Source: CAZXTR01 sp964643615
GTDB lineage: Bacteria; Pseudomonadota; Alphaproteobacteria; CAAHEQ01; UBA3637
Direction: 5' to 3'
NCBI GenBank assembly: GCA_964643615.1
Contig: CAZXTR010000033.1
Location: forward strand, 1-9,625
Length of the DNA stretch: 9,625 nucleotides
Positions 1 through 7,225 of the stretch are shown here, piece after piece. Positions within the stretch are counted from its first letter, which is position 1, and each line of letters begins with the position of its first letter. The notes beneath the pieces are model-generated. The model was given only the letters and a program-made list of their open reading frames with translations, was not told where the DNA came from and ran no database searches. The position numbers and the translations under genes are program-made.

Positions 1-99
1 GAGAAAAATATTTTGAGTTAACTTCAACGGCGAATCATCTTAGTGCATCTAATAACAACTCAATATATCAAGCGGTAATAAACAAAGGAAGGCGATGTC

Positions 100-924
100 A
101 TGAAATTAACTAAATCTGAAAAATTAATTCCGATGGCAATTTGTTATGATTTTGATGGAACTTTATCGCCAAAGAATATGCAGGAAGTTGCTTTTATTCC
201 ATTGTTGAAAATGGAACCTGCCGCTTTTTGGAAGCAAGCCCGCGAGCATGCTGAAAAACATCAAATGGATGATATTTTGGCCTATATGCAAGTTATGTTG
301 ATAGAAGCACAAAAAGAGCAAGTTGGAATTCGAAAGAAAGATTTTCAAAAATATGGGAAAAGAACGCCTTTGTTTAAAGGTGTGGACAGTTGGTTTTCTA
401 GAATTAATTCCTATGGAAAAAGAAAAAGGATTCTCATTAAACATTACATTATTTCTTCTGGTTTGAAAGAAATGATAGAAGGGACTCAAGTGGCGCAGTA
501 TTTTTCTGGCATTTTTGCGTCTTCTTTCCAATATGCAAAAGATGGCAAGGCCATATGGCCCGCAGTTGCGATTAATTATACAACAAAAACGCAATGGGTT
601 TTTCGCATTAATAAAGGATGTCTTGATATTAATGATAACCAATTAATCAACCAAAACGTTCCGTTGTATAAACGATCTGTTCCTTTTGAAAATATTGTTT
701 ATATAGGCGATGGAGAAACCGACGTTCCGTGTATGCGTTTGGTCAAAAAGGAAGGAGGGCATTCTATTGCCGTTTACAAACCACGCAATAAACAATCTAA
801 AAATGTATCTGAACAATTATTTAAAGATGATCGGGTTAATGCGTTTATTATCGCCGATTACTCTTCCGGAAAGAAATTAGACTTATTTATAAAAGATTTA
901 ATCGATCGTATATCCAAAAATTAA
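100..924 (+). CDS. HAD-superfamily phosphatase, phosphoserine-phosphatase-like
   Basis: Probable cytoplasmic phosphomonoesterase of 274 residues; the substrate cannot be told from sequence. All four HAD motifs are visible. Motif I is DFDGTLSP at 17-24, with nucleophile D17 and acid/base D19. Motif II is the serine in IISSG at 117-121. The motif III lysine is K147 or K150 in AKDGK. Motif IV is GDGETDVP at 203-210, with Mg-binding D204 and D208. A roughly 90-residue, largely helical stretch between motifs I and II fits a C1-type cap, as in phosphoserine phosphatases. There is no signal peptide or membrane segment. The start is set by AAAGGAAGG at 84-92, seven bases before the ATG. The gene stands alone on this strand and converges on rnr, with 161 bases between the stop codons. 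The superfamily is certain; SerB itself is unlikely because the cap and spacing differ. Confidence 0.9.
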   Translation: MKLTKSEKLIPMAICYDFDGTLSPKNMQEVAFIPLLKMEPAAFWKQAREHAEKHQMDDILAYMQVMLIEAQKEQVGIRKKDFQKYGKRTPLFKGVDSWFSRINSYGKRKRILIKHYIISSGLKEMIEGTQVAQYFSGIFASSFQYAKDGKAIWPAVAINYTTKTQWVFRINKGCLDINDNQLINQNVPLYKRSVPFENIVYIGDGETDVPCMRLVKKEGGHSIAVYKPRNKQSKNVSEQLFKDDRVNAFIIADYSSGKKLDLFIKDLIDRISKN

Positions 925-1085
925 AATCGCTTTGAACAATCAAATAGGTTTTTCCTTTTGTATGCTTCTTTTTTGTCGACTAACTTAATCAAATTTTCTT
1001 AAATTTAACTCGTGAGGGTTGTTTAATGTAAATAAATTTTTTAGGCGCCTGCGGCTCTCTAAATCCTTGACGCTTGAAAAAATCT

Positions 1086-3239
1086 TTAATTTGGGAGGTG
1101 AATATTGAAGCGCTTAGTTTTTTGTCTCTTTTTTGGCGTTTTTTTCGTGTTTTCAACAATGCTAAAAATCAATCCTCCCGTTAAAGGAAGGGCTTCTTTT
1201 AAAACAACTTGGATCTCTTGTCCTATTGTATAGGCTATTTTTGTCCTTTCTCCGCGAAGCCGATGCAACTTTTCATCAAAAATATAAAAATCATTTTTTA
1301 AAGAGGAAAGGGGGATTAATCCATCTGCACCATAAGCATCCAAGCAAACAAATAATCCGAAGTTAGTTACGGAAGAAATGCGTGCTTCAAATTCATTACC
1401 GACTTTGTGTGCTAAAAAGGAAGCAATATAGCGATCCATCGTATCTTGTTCTGCTGAAGCAGAATTTCGTTCTGTGGCAGAAATGTGTGTTGCCATTTTT
1501 TCAAAAAGAAGGCTTTCTTCTGTCGATAATGCTCCCGTTCCTAACTTTAATCCTTTGATTAAAGCGCGATGAATTAAAATATCTGCATAGCGACGAATTG
1601 GCGAAGTGAAGTGCCCATATTTTTGTAGAGCTAAACCAAAATGCCCACGATTTTCTGGGCTATAAATAGCTTGAGATTGCGCCCGTAAAATCATTTCATT
1701 TATACTTATTGTATCTTTTTTTGAACTAGATATAAGCTGGTTGAAATCGGATGGTTGTGGGGTCGATTTTATATGTTGTTTAAACCCTTTTTCGGATAAA
1801 AATAAATTTAAATTGGCCATTTTTTCTTCGGATGGGGAATCGTGTACGCGATACATTGTAGGAAGTCCAAGTTTTTCAAGAGTTTGTGCTGCTGCAACGT
1901 TTGCTAAAATCATGAATTCTTCAATCATTTTATGACTTGTAAAACGTTGACGTTCTGCGATTTTTAAGACATTGCCCTTGTCGTCTAAAATGACTTGGCG
2001 TTCTGGCACGTCTATTTCCAACACACCGCGCCGTATGCGTTCTTTGAGAAGTGCTTCATAAGCACCCTTTAAAGAATCCATTAATTGTCCCAATCCTTCA
2101 ATTTTTTGTTGCCCTGTAAAATCGGATTCAACTTCATCGTAAGTGAGCCGCCTTTTTGAATGAATCATTGTACGTAAAAACCGATGTTTTTGTGCTTTTC
2201 CGTTTTTATCTATCCAAATTTCTGCAGTTAAACAAGGTCTATCCTCTAAAGGATTTAAAGAACAAATGCCATTGGATAAATTTTCAGGGAGCATGGGGAG
2301 TGTCCTGTCTGGAAAATACGTCGAATTTCCACGTAAATAAGCATCCTTGTCAAGGGCTGTTCCAAATAAAACAAAGTAAGCAACGTCTGCAATAGAAACA
2401 TAAATGTGCCATCCTTTGTTTGTGTCTGGTTCAGCAAAAACAGCGTCATCAAAATCTTTCGCATCGGCTCCGTCAATCGTGACAAAAGGAATGTTTCTTA
2501 AATCTGTGCGATTTTCTAATGGTGGTACTTTTGCTTGTTTTGCTTGTTGAAGGGATTGTTTTGTGAATGCGATGGGTAATTGATGTTCAAAAATTGAAAT
2601 TAAGCTTGCAACATGTGCATCTGTTGATTTTCCTATTTTCTTTATGAATTGAGCTTGTGGCGTGTATGTATGCATGCGTGATACTTCAATCATAACTAAA
2701 TCATTGAGTTTTAATTCTGGGAAAGAAGAGTTTAAATGAAACGTTTTTTTTATTCTTTTGTCAATGGGAACAAGCTTGCCTGCTTGAAAAACTGCGACCA
2801 TTTGATGAAAATCATCTTCTGCGTATTTTACGACTTCTCCTTCGTATAAATGGGGTTGGGTGTGCCATATTTTTGCAAAGACTTTGTCCCCAATTGTTGG
2901 CGAGGGAGTTAATCGATCTTTGGATTTTAAAATAATTCGTGCGTTTGTTTTTGCAGCGTTTTCTTTTGAAAAACTGGCAATTAATTCTCCATTTTTATTA
3001 ACACCAACAATTTCAACGAGTGTTTGTTCTGTTGTGCTTTTGGAACTAAAAAATGAATGTCTTTTTCTTTGAAATGTTTCATCTTTCATCATTTGATGAA
3101 GCATTGTCCTTAATTGAACCTTGTCTTCTTCTCCTTTGATATTAAAGTAACGAATAATGTCCCGTTTGTAAATTCGTCTTTTTTGAGAATGAAGAAAATC
3201 TCTTAATTGCTGAAAAGAAGGAAGTCCTTGTTTTTTCAT
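1086..3239 (-). CDS. rnr: Ribonuclease R (3'-5' exoribonuclease)
   Basis: Processive, Mg-dependent 3'-5' exoribonuclease that degrades structured RNA. In well-studied bacteria it takes part in mRNA and rRNA turnover and trans-translation. Counting from the ATG at 3239 (717 residues), the order is: winged-helix region about 10-60, cold-shock-like RNA-binding domains about 75-205, RNB catalytic domain about 245-570, S1 domain about 613-695, and a short Lys/Arg tail. The four metal-binding aspartates are D256, D262, D264 and D265 in DGADAKDFDDA. YFPDRTLPMLP (308-318) and FTSPIRRYAD (544-553) are also present. The N-terminal helix domain and basic tail point to RNase R rather than RNase II. The tail is shorter than in E. 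coli (813 residues). A TTG at 3245 would add two residues, but the Shine-Dalgarno sequence sits only two bases from it and nine bases from the ATG at 3239. It lies 39 bases after the small lipoprotein gene, so the two are probably co-transcribed. Confidence 0.97.
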   Translation of the reverse strand: MKKQGLPSFQQLRDFLHSQKRRIYKRDIIRYFNIKGEEDKVQLRTMLHQMMKDETFQRKRHSFFSSKSTTEQTLVEIVGVNKNGELIASFSKENAAKTNARIILKSKDRLTPSPTIGDKVFAKIWHTQPHLYEGEVVKYAEDDFHQMVAVFQAGKLVPIDKRIKKTFHLNSSFPELKLNDLVMIEVSRMHTYTPQAQFIKKIGKSTDAHVASLISIFEHQLPIAFTKQSLQQAKQAKVPPLENRTDLRNIPFVTIDGADAKDFDDAVFAEPDTNKGWHIYVSIADVAYFVLFGTALDKDAYLRGNSTYFPDRTLPMLPENLSNGICSLNPLEDRPCLTAEIWIDKNGKAQKHRFLRTMIHSKRRLTYDEVESDFTGQQKIEGLGQLMDSLKGAYEALLKERIRRGVLEIDVPERQVILDDKGNVLKIAERQRFTSHKMIEEFMILANVAAAQTLEKLGLPTMYRVHDSPSEEKMANLNLFLSEKGFKQHIKSTPQPSDFNQLISSSKKDTISINEMILRAQSQAIYSPENRGHFGLALQKYGHFTSPIRRYADILIHRALIKGLKLGTGALSTEESLLFEKMATHISATERNSASAEQDTMDRYIASFLAHKVGNEFEARISSVTNFGLFVCLDAYGADGLIPLSSLKNDFYIFDEKLHRLRGERTKIAYTIGQEIQVVLKEALPLTGGLIFSIVENTKKTPKKRQKTKRFNIHLPN

Positions 3240-3248
3240 ATTCAAAAT

Positions 3249-3257
3249 CCTTCCTTC
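3249..3257 (-). promoter_or_regulatory. Ribosome binding site of rnr, decides the start
   Basis: On the minus strand this reads GAAGGAAGG. It ends nine bases before the ATG at 3239 but only about two or three bases before the in-frame TTG at 3245. The ATG is therefore the likely start. Confidence 0.65.
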
Positions 3258-3278
3258 TTTGCCATCAATTTTTAAATG

Positions 3279-3509
3279 TTATTGATTTGATTCTGTTGTT
3301 TTTTCCACAGAGTCTGTTCTCGATGTAGAACCTATTTTTGTTTTATCGATTAGGTCTGCTTTGCCCTCTTTTATCAACGCTTCTTCACGACGAAGTGTTG
3401 CCCGTTCATAATTCGGCAGAGCCTCCCATTCCATTTTCGTCATGCCGTATGGATATGATCCACATGCACTGAGTAATAAAAAAGAGGCCATAACAAATAA
3501 CTTTTTCAT
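3279..3509 (-). CDS. Small lipoprotein of unknown function
   Basis: A 76-residue predicted lipoprotein that I do not recognise. The N-terminus has two lysines, a hydrophobic core and the lipobox L13-S14-A15-C16, so the mature protein would be lipid-anchored at C16 and only about 60 residues long. Residue 17 is G and 18 is S, with no aspartate at +2, so Lol export to the outer membrane is plausible. The mature part has a helical, charged segment (MEWEALPNYERATLRREEAL, 26-45) and a Ser/Thr/Lys/Glu-rich tail without predicted fold. AAAGGAGAG at 3518-3526 stands eight bases before the ATG. It is the first gene of a unit with rnr. The pairing looks positional rather than functional, but the lipoprotein signals make a real gene very likely. 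Confidence 0.85.
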   Translation of the reverse strand: MKKLFVMASFLLLSACGSYPYGMTKMEWEALPNYERATLRREEALIKEGKADLIDKTKIGSTSRTDSVEKTTESNQ

Positions 3510-3562
3510 AACCTATTCTCTCCTTTCTATAATATAACTCTACGCAATTTTAACTCTCTATT

Positions 3563-3592
3563 AGTTTATCTAATACAGAAGTAGCTTGTCAA
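3563..3592 (-). promoter_or_regulatory. Candidate sigma70-type promoter for small lipoprotein and rnr
   Basis: On the minus strand there is a perfect -35 box, TTGACA, at 3592-3587. After 18 bases comes TAAACT at 3568-3563, matching TATAAT at four of six positions. It would give a leader of about 45-50 bases before the lipoprotein ATG. The weak -10 box and long spacer make it uncertain. Confidence 0.4.
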
Positions 3593-3644
3593 GGCTTATT
3601 TTAGAGGAGATAGAGTTTTGAAATCTATAGTAAGTAGAGAATAC

Positions 3645-3673
3645 TTGACAAAAATATTGAAATGTGTTACGAT
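3645..3673 (+). promoter_or_regulatory. Sigma70-type promoter for the 608-residue protein gene
   Basis: A perfect -35 box, TTGACA (3645-3650), is followed by a 17-base spacer and the -10 box TACGAT (3668-3673, four of six matches). Transcription would begin near 3680, giving a leader of about 25 bases that just contains the ribosome binding site. No operator-like repeat is evident around it. Confidence 0.7.
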
Positions 3674-3689
3674 CTTCTTTCCTGTAAAA

Positions 3690-3697
3690 AGAAAGGA
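3690..3697 (+). promoter_or_regulatory. Ribosome binding site that sets the start at 3706
   Basis: AGAAAGGA ends eight bases before the ATG at 3706. The earlier in-frame ATG at 3697 overlaps the last base of this site, so it cannot use it; the longer reading would add only three residues. Confidence 0.7.
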
Positions 3698-3705
3698 TGT
3701 ATGCT

Positions 3706-5532
3706 ATGCAAAATTTGATGCCACAGCTTAATAAGAAACTTTTTGGAACTGTCAATGTTTTATCTCAGCAGACAAATTTCGAAGAAAATATAAATCAACC
3801 GGATGCAAAATCACTTGCTTTGTTTGACGAAGAAATGCAAAAGGGTCAGTTTACTTTGTCTAAAGGTGAAAATGATAAGAAACCTGAACGTACCTTTATG
3901 ATTTCACGGCCTTTTTGGAAGGTGTTATTCAGATTTTTAACTTTTCGGTCTTTGCGCGATGGTGAAGTTGCAAATGTTTCTTTGAAGTTGAAAACGAAAG
4001 CAGAAGGGGCTCTTGAAGGTGGCAAAAAAGTAGGTCGGTGGTGTTATTGGGGAACATATTCAAGACGATATATAAGTCAAAATAAATATGGCTATGAACG
4101 TTCCAAAACTAAAACAAGAGATTATGTTTATCTTGAAGAGAGGTATTTGGCTGGAGCTTTAAGAGAACGGAGACATTATTCTTCTAATCACAGCTACATC
4201 ATAGAGAGACAAGAAAAAGATGGTGTTTTTATCCGCGAAAAGTGGTCTGCCGAAGATAAATTGAAGGCTAAAGAAGTTTTTGACAATAAAGAAAATAAGA
4301 TTTCTTATATATGCTACCTTCCAAATGGTAAAATTAAATCAGAACGCATAGTTACTCCATTTGGTGAAAATAAGAAGACTTGGTCAATGCGAGAGAACGA
4401 TAGCGGTTGGGAACATTATCTGAGTGAACAAAAAGCAAGAATCCCAGAATTAGGGATTTTTATAGGTAGTCGATACGAAGAAATAGGAGATGCTGTGTCT
4501 TACTTTTTTTCGGAAGGAACGGGAGCGGTAGCTTCTTTTGGAACGAAAGAAGAAATAATCAAAAAATGCTTTTCAAAATTCTGTGCTCTCGGAATGAGAC
4601 TCCCTTATGTGGATAATAATCGTTTTATTCAAAAGTACTTAGCAGATGCGCAGTTAAAAGAACAAAGACAAGAAATGTCGAATAAGTCTTCCTCCTCCCT
4701 TTTGCTGACAGAATGTTCTTCGGATAACGGTGTTGGAATAGTTACTTTTGATAAAAATAAAAAGAGTAGAAAAAAACTTAATGGGGTAGAGAACTCTTCT
4801 TCTGTTCAAACAGGACAAATAGGAAAGTTAGGGAAAAAACGTCCAGTTGTTATTTCCCCACGTAGGAAGGCGGCGATTAAAATGGTTGCTCCTGCGAAGA
4901 AGGAAAAGGCAACAACGCGTTATGAAAACTATGAAAATGGTCGATTAAAATGGTTGGAAAAAACCGCACCTGATTCAAAATTTCACTTTGGAAAAGAATA
5001 TGATGAAAAAGGGCGTATTATCCCAGACAAATATTATTATCGTTTAGGTGACAATAAACAAAAAATTTATAGTTCAAAAGAGAAAATAGAGGCTCTTTAC
5101 AGTGAAGAAATGGGAATTTCTGCGAAAAAAGTTTCTTTTTTAAAGCAAACCTATTATATAAATGAAGAAGATCCAATAAATACTCAAATAATTACACGTC
5201 AGGAAATAATGAAGGATGGCGAGCCTTTTAAAATTCGAGAATTTGATAAAGACGGGCATTTATTGCGTTTGGAAAAAGAAGTGTGCCCCTCGTCTTGTCG
5301 CTTTATTGGAAAAGTGTATAAAAATGGTTTGATTGTCAAGTATACTTATCGTGATGAAAATCAAACCATTAAAGAATACAATAGCATGGAAGATGCGTTG
5401 GCTGCGTGTATTGGTGAAAAATCCTTAAATAAAGATGTTGTGGGGTATGTGACGAAAGTAGCTCATTCTATGCTTCCTAGAAAAACTGAAAGACTAGTGT
5501 TTCAAAGCTATCAAAAGGTCCGTGTTGCATAG
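3706..5532 (+). CDS. Unknown 608-residue protein with MORN_2-like stretches and a three-copy module
   Basis: Not recognised. No signal peptide, lipobox or clear transmembrane helix is seen, so it is probably cytoplasmic. It is rich in Lys, Glu and Tyr. Several stretches resemble MORN_2/YwqK-type units with Tyr-x-x-Asn-Gly-x-(Leu/Ile)-Lys: YLPNGKIKSE near 204-213 and YENGRLKWLE near 409-418, with DKDGHLLRLE (514-523) as a variant. Each is followed by a module starting F-(I/F)-G-x-x-Y, then Tyr/Phe-rich strands, then a short Glu-containing helix. The modules cover about 248-297, 423-473 and 529-579. The second and third copies also share an upstream block, Leu-Glu-Lys then Pro-x-Ser. A Lys/Arg-rich, probably flexible linker (about 350-405) separates copy one from the other two. 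The gene has its own promoter and is monocistronic as far as visible. YwqK-like repeats occur in an antitoxin family, but no toxin partner is next to it. Confidence 0.92.
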   Translation: MQNLMPQLNKKLFGTVNVLSQQTNFEENINQPDAKSLALFDEEMQKGQFTLSKGENDKKPERTFMISRPFWKVLFRFLTFRSLRDGEVANVSLKLKTKAEGALEGGKKVGRWCYWGTYSRRYISQNKYGYERSKTKTRDYVYLEERYLAGALRERRHYSSNHSYIIERQEKDGVFIREKWSAEDKLKAKEVFDNKENKISYICYLPNGKIKSERIVTPFGENKKTWSMRENDSGWEHYLSEQKARIPELGIFIGSRYEEIGDAVSYFFSEGTGAVASFGTKEEIIKKCFSKFCALGMRLPYVDNNRFIQKYLADAQLKEQRQEMSNKSSSSLLLTECSSDNGVGIVTFDKNKKSRKKLNGVENSSSVQTGQIGKLGKKRPVVISPRRKAAIKMVAPAKKEKATTRYENYENGRLKWLEKTAPDSKFHFGKEYDEKGRIIPDKYYYRLGDNKQKIYSSKEKIEALYSEEMGISAKKVSFLKQTYYINEEDPINTQIITRQEIMKDGEPFKIREFDKDGHLLRLEKEVCPSSCRFIGKVYKNGLIVKYTYRDENQTIKEYNSMEDALAACIGEKSLNKDVVGYVTKVAHSMLPRKTERLVFQSYQKVRVA

Positions 5533-6048
5533 GTAGATACCTTAATTAGAGGTTTAGATTAAAGTTTCTATACTTATTTTTTGAAATTAGTATTCAAGAA
5601 AATATGAAGAAAGAGATATATTTGAATGCTTCTATTGAACATGGCCTTGCTAACGATATACAAGAAGTTAAAGCCAAACAAAAACGATTATTGAATGCTT
5701 TATTAAGTGGATCTATCTTATGGAAAGATTAAGTGTCCTATTAGTGTTTTTTGGTTCTTACAAAAAATGGTAAAATATATTTTAAATTGATAAAAAATAC
5801 CCAATGATTTATGCAAAATAGTCGATATCGCAACAAATACCGGAAAAATATTTGATAGTCAAAACGAGCAATTTTGATTTAGTATTATCGGATTGTTCTC
5901 TAAATGATAAAAAGCTAGTGTTTTCAATATGTTCTCCATTTGATAAACCATTCTTCTAAAGACTTGCAATACATGGTGTGTGGGTTGCTTTTGCATAAAT
6001 TTAATTTCTGCCCTACTACATGAAGTAGAGGTTGAAATATCATATAAA
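5533..6048. other. Long stretch without a convincing gene; possible gene debris
   Basis: About 516 bases between the 608-residue protein gene and the operon terminator. No tRNA, CRISPR or insertion sequence ends are seen. It holds short frames with protein-like composition. The best is a 42-codon frame at 5604-5732 (+), described separately. Two overlapping plus-strand frames follow, about 5794-5875 and 5822-5959. A minus-strand frame with an ATG at 5996 runs to a stop at 5859-5861 (45 codons) and is open upstream towards the terminator. None has a good ribosome binding site. A TTTTTTG/CAAAAAA inverted repeat (5747-5753 and 5761-5767) lacks GC pairs and is unlikely to terminate transcription. 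No clear terminator follows the 608-residue protein gene. Confidence 0.5.
5604..5732 (+). CDS. Doubtful 42-residue ORF or gene remnant
   Basis: ATG to TAA, 42 residues. The amphipathic, Lys-rich centre (about 20-35, DIQEVKAKQKRLLNALLSG) looks like the end of a helical protein. The frame stays open upstream to 5550 without another ATG. No Shine-Dalgarno sequence precedes the ATG. It begins 71 bases after the preceding gene's stop. It may be the 3' end of a decayed gene or chance; no family is recognised. Confidence 0.2.
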   Translation: MKKEIYLNASIEHGLANDIQEVKAKQKRLLNALLSGSILWKD

Positions 6049-6078
6049 AAATAACCCCATCCGAAAATGAGGCTATTT
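6046..6078 (-). terminator. Intrinsic terminator of the envelope operon
   Basis: In minus-strand RNA, AAAUAGCCUCAU (from 6078) pairs with AUGGGGUUAUUU (to 6049). This gives a 12-bp stem with two G-U pairs and a six-base loop, followed directly by a U run through 6046. It lies 22 bases after the stop codon of the CsgG-domain gene. On the plus strand the two wobble pairs become A-C mismatches and the T run is short, so it serves the minus strand. Confidence 0.87.
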
Positions 6079-6100
6079 TAAAATAATAATTTATATTACC

Positions 6101-7210
6101 TTAATCTAACTGTAGTGAATAATCCACAGGTTTAGATGGTTTTGAAGCCTTGTTTGATGATTCCTTAATTTTTTCTTTTTCTGGTTTATAATCTGGGAAA
6201 ATATCAATTAAAAGCTTTTCGCTTGCTTCTGAAATAGCTTTGTTTACTAATAATTCCTCAACATTATAACAAGATGAAAAAGCCTCATCTTTACTAAATT
6301 TCTTTTCTACAGAACCAACTGATACAATTTCCATTGTCGCCGCTTCAAGCATTCTATATGATAATTTTAATTTAGAAGAGCTTTCATAACTTGTTTCACC
6401 AGTTAATTCAATATATTCTTTTTCAGAATTAACTGTAAAATTTTCAATTGTGCCGACTAAAATGTAATCTGCTGACACAATATTTTTGAGTTTAACTTTA
6501 TTTTCAGGTAACGTCATATCATTTGTAATTAAAGCTAACTCATCAGCGTAATTATCAAGATTATTTCTATCAACAAGATTGAATTTACGACTTGGTTTTA
6601 ATTTTTCAACAAAAGCATTAGCAATTAATGTATTTAATTCATCCGTTGATACTTTTTGTCCTAAACATCTTAATTGTCTTGTCGTTTTGAAAGGCAAAAC
6701 AGCTAATGAGTAATCAGCGCTTTTATTCAAGTTTTTTGATTTATAATTATGTGGATCATAAATATCTTCTTTTATAACAACAGCAGAAATTGTCACATAA
6801 AACAGATTACCTTTTTCTTCTTCTTTTAAAACTTGATAACTTTGAACGCTGCCTTTATATTTAGCCAAAATTTCTTTTGAATTATTTTCTAAATTTTCAG
6901 TAATTACGTGGCTATCTGTTTTATCGTGTTGACTCTTGTTTCCGGATACAACTTCACCATCTTCTTCTTGGCTATCAGAATAAACATCTCTTTTTTTACG
7001 CGCATATTCACGAGAAGCTTTAATGTCTAATTGTTGAAATGCTTTATCTCTTTCAACTGTTATTTCTGTTGTTTGGCGAACTGCATTTTCAACAGCATCA
7101 ATAATTGCAAAATCTTTTGTTTTCCCTGATCCTGTTGCTGTGACTGTAATTTCTTTTGCTTGAACAGTAAAAGCAGTAAAAAACAATAGTGCGAATAATA
7201 TTTTTTTCAT
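6101..7210 (-). CDS. CsgG-domain periplasmic protein with FlgT-like N-terminal part
   Basis: Exported protein of 369 residues. The signal peptide is of type I: MKK, a hydrophobic core, and a predicted cut after VQA (residue 18). There is no lipobox, unlike CsgG itself. Residues about 20-50 (EITVTATGSG, then AIIDAVENAVRQTT) and 115-147 (GSVQSYQVL, LFYVTISAVV) resemble the FlgT N-terminal domain, interrupted by a charged insert at about 55-112. A CsgG/LpoB-like alpha/beta domain follows from about 167: SLAVLPFKT, helix ELNTLIANAFVEKL, FNLVDRNNLDN (210-220), ADYILVGTIENF (247-258), LSYRMLEAATMEIVSVGSVEKKF. The tail from 341 is Lys/Ser/Pro-rich. The CsgG transmembrane pore hairpins are not recognisable, so a curli-type secretion pore is unlikely; a periplasmic scaffold is a guess. 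It is the last gene of the operon; a strong AAGGGAGGT site precedes the ATG by six bases, 15 bases after the preceding stop. Confidence 0.85.
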   Translation of the reverse strand: MKKILFALLFFTAFTVQAKEITVTATGSGKTKDFAIIDAVENAVRQTTEITVERDKAFQQLDIKASREYARKKRDVYSDSQEEDGEVVSGNKSQHDKTDSHVITENLENNSKEILAKYKGSVQSYQVLKEEEKGNLFYVTISAVVIKEDIYDPHNYKSKNLNKSADYSLAVLPFKTTRQLRCLGQKVSTDELNTLIANAFVEKLKPSRKFNLVDRNNLDNYADELALITNDMTLPENKVKLKNIVSADYILVGTIENFTVNSEKEYIELTGETSYESSSKLKLSYRMLEAATMEIVSVGSVEKKFSKDEAFSSCYNVEELLVNKAISEASEKLLIDIFPDYKPEKEKIKESSNKASKPSKPVDYSLQLD

Positions 7211-7225
7211 GGATTACCTCCCTTT

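Noticed and set aside
3..113. Open plus-strand frame from the window edge that would overlap the phosphatase start by 14 bases
   Set aside because: Only 36 codons plus stop, no recognisable protein, and a run this long is not rare in AT-rich DNA. It could be the 3' end of an upstream gene, but the sequence does not show it.
163..642. 159-codon minus-strand frame inside the HAD phosphatase gene
   Set aside because: Antisense shadow: the plus-strand frame has all four HAD motifs and a ribosome binding site, while this frame has no recognisable features.
1040..1063. Imperfect hairpin after rnr (TTTAG/CTAAA with an inner GCC/GGC) as a terminator
   Set aside because: The stem is broken by an internal loop and mismatch, and the minus strand follows with AAATTTATTT rather than an uninterrupted T run. 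It may still weakly terminate rnr transcripts.
3706..5532. YwqK-type antitoxin of a toxin-antitoxin pair
   Set aside because: The resemblance is limited to short NGxL motifs. No toxin-like gene is adjacent and the protein is much larger with other modules.
6010..6030. CTACT/AGTAG inverted repeat as a plus-strand terminator
   Set aside because: Only five base pairs and no T run afterwards.
6101..7210. Curli secretion channel CsgG
   Set aside because: No lipobox, no evident pore hairpins, and no curli subunit or accessory genes in the window.
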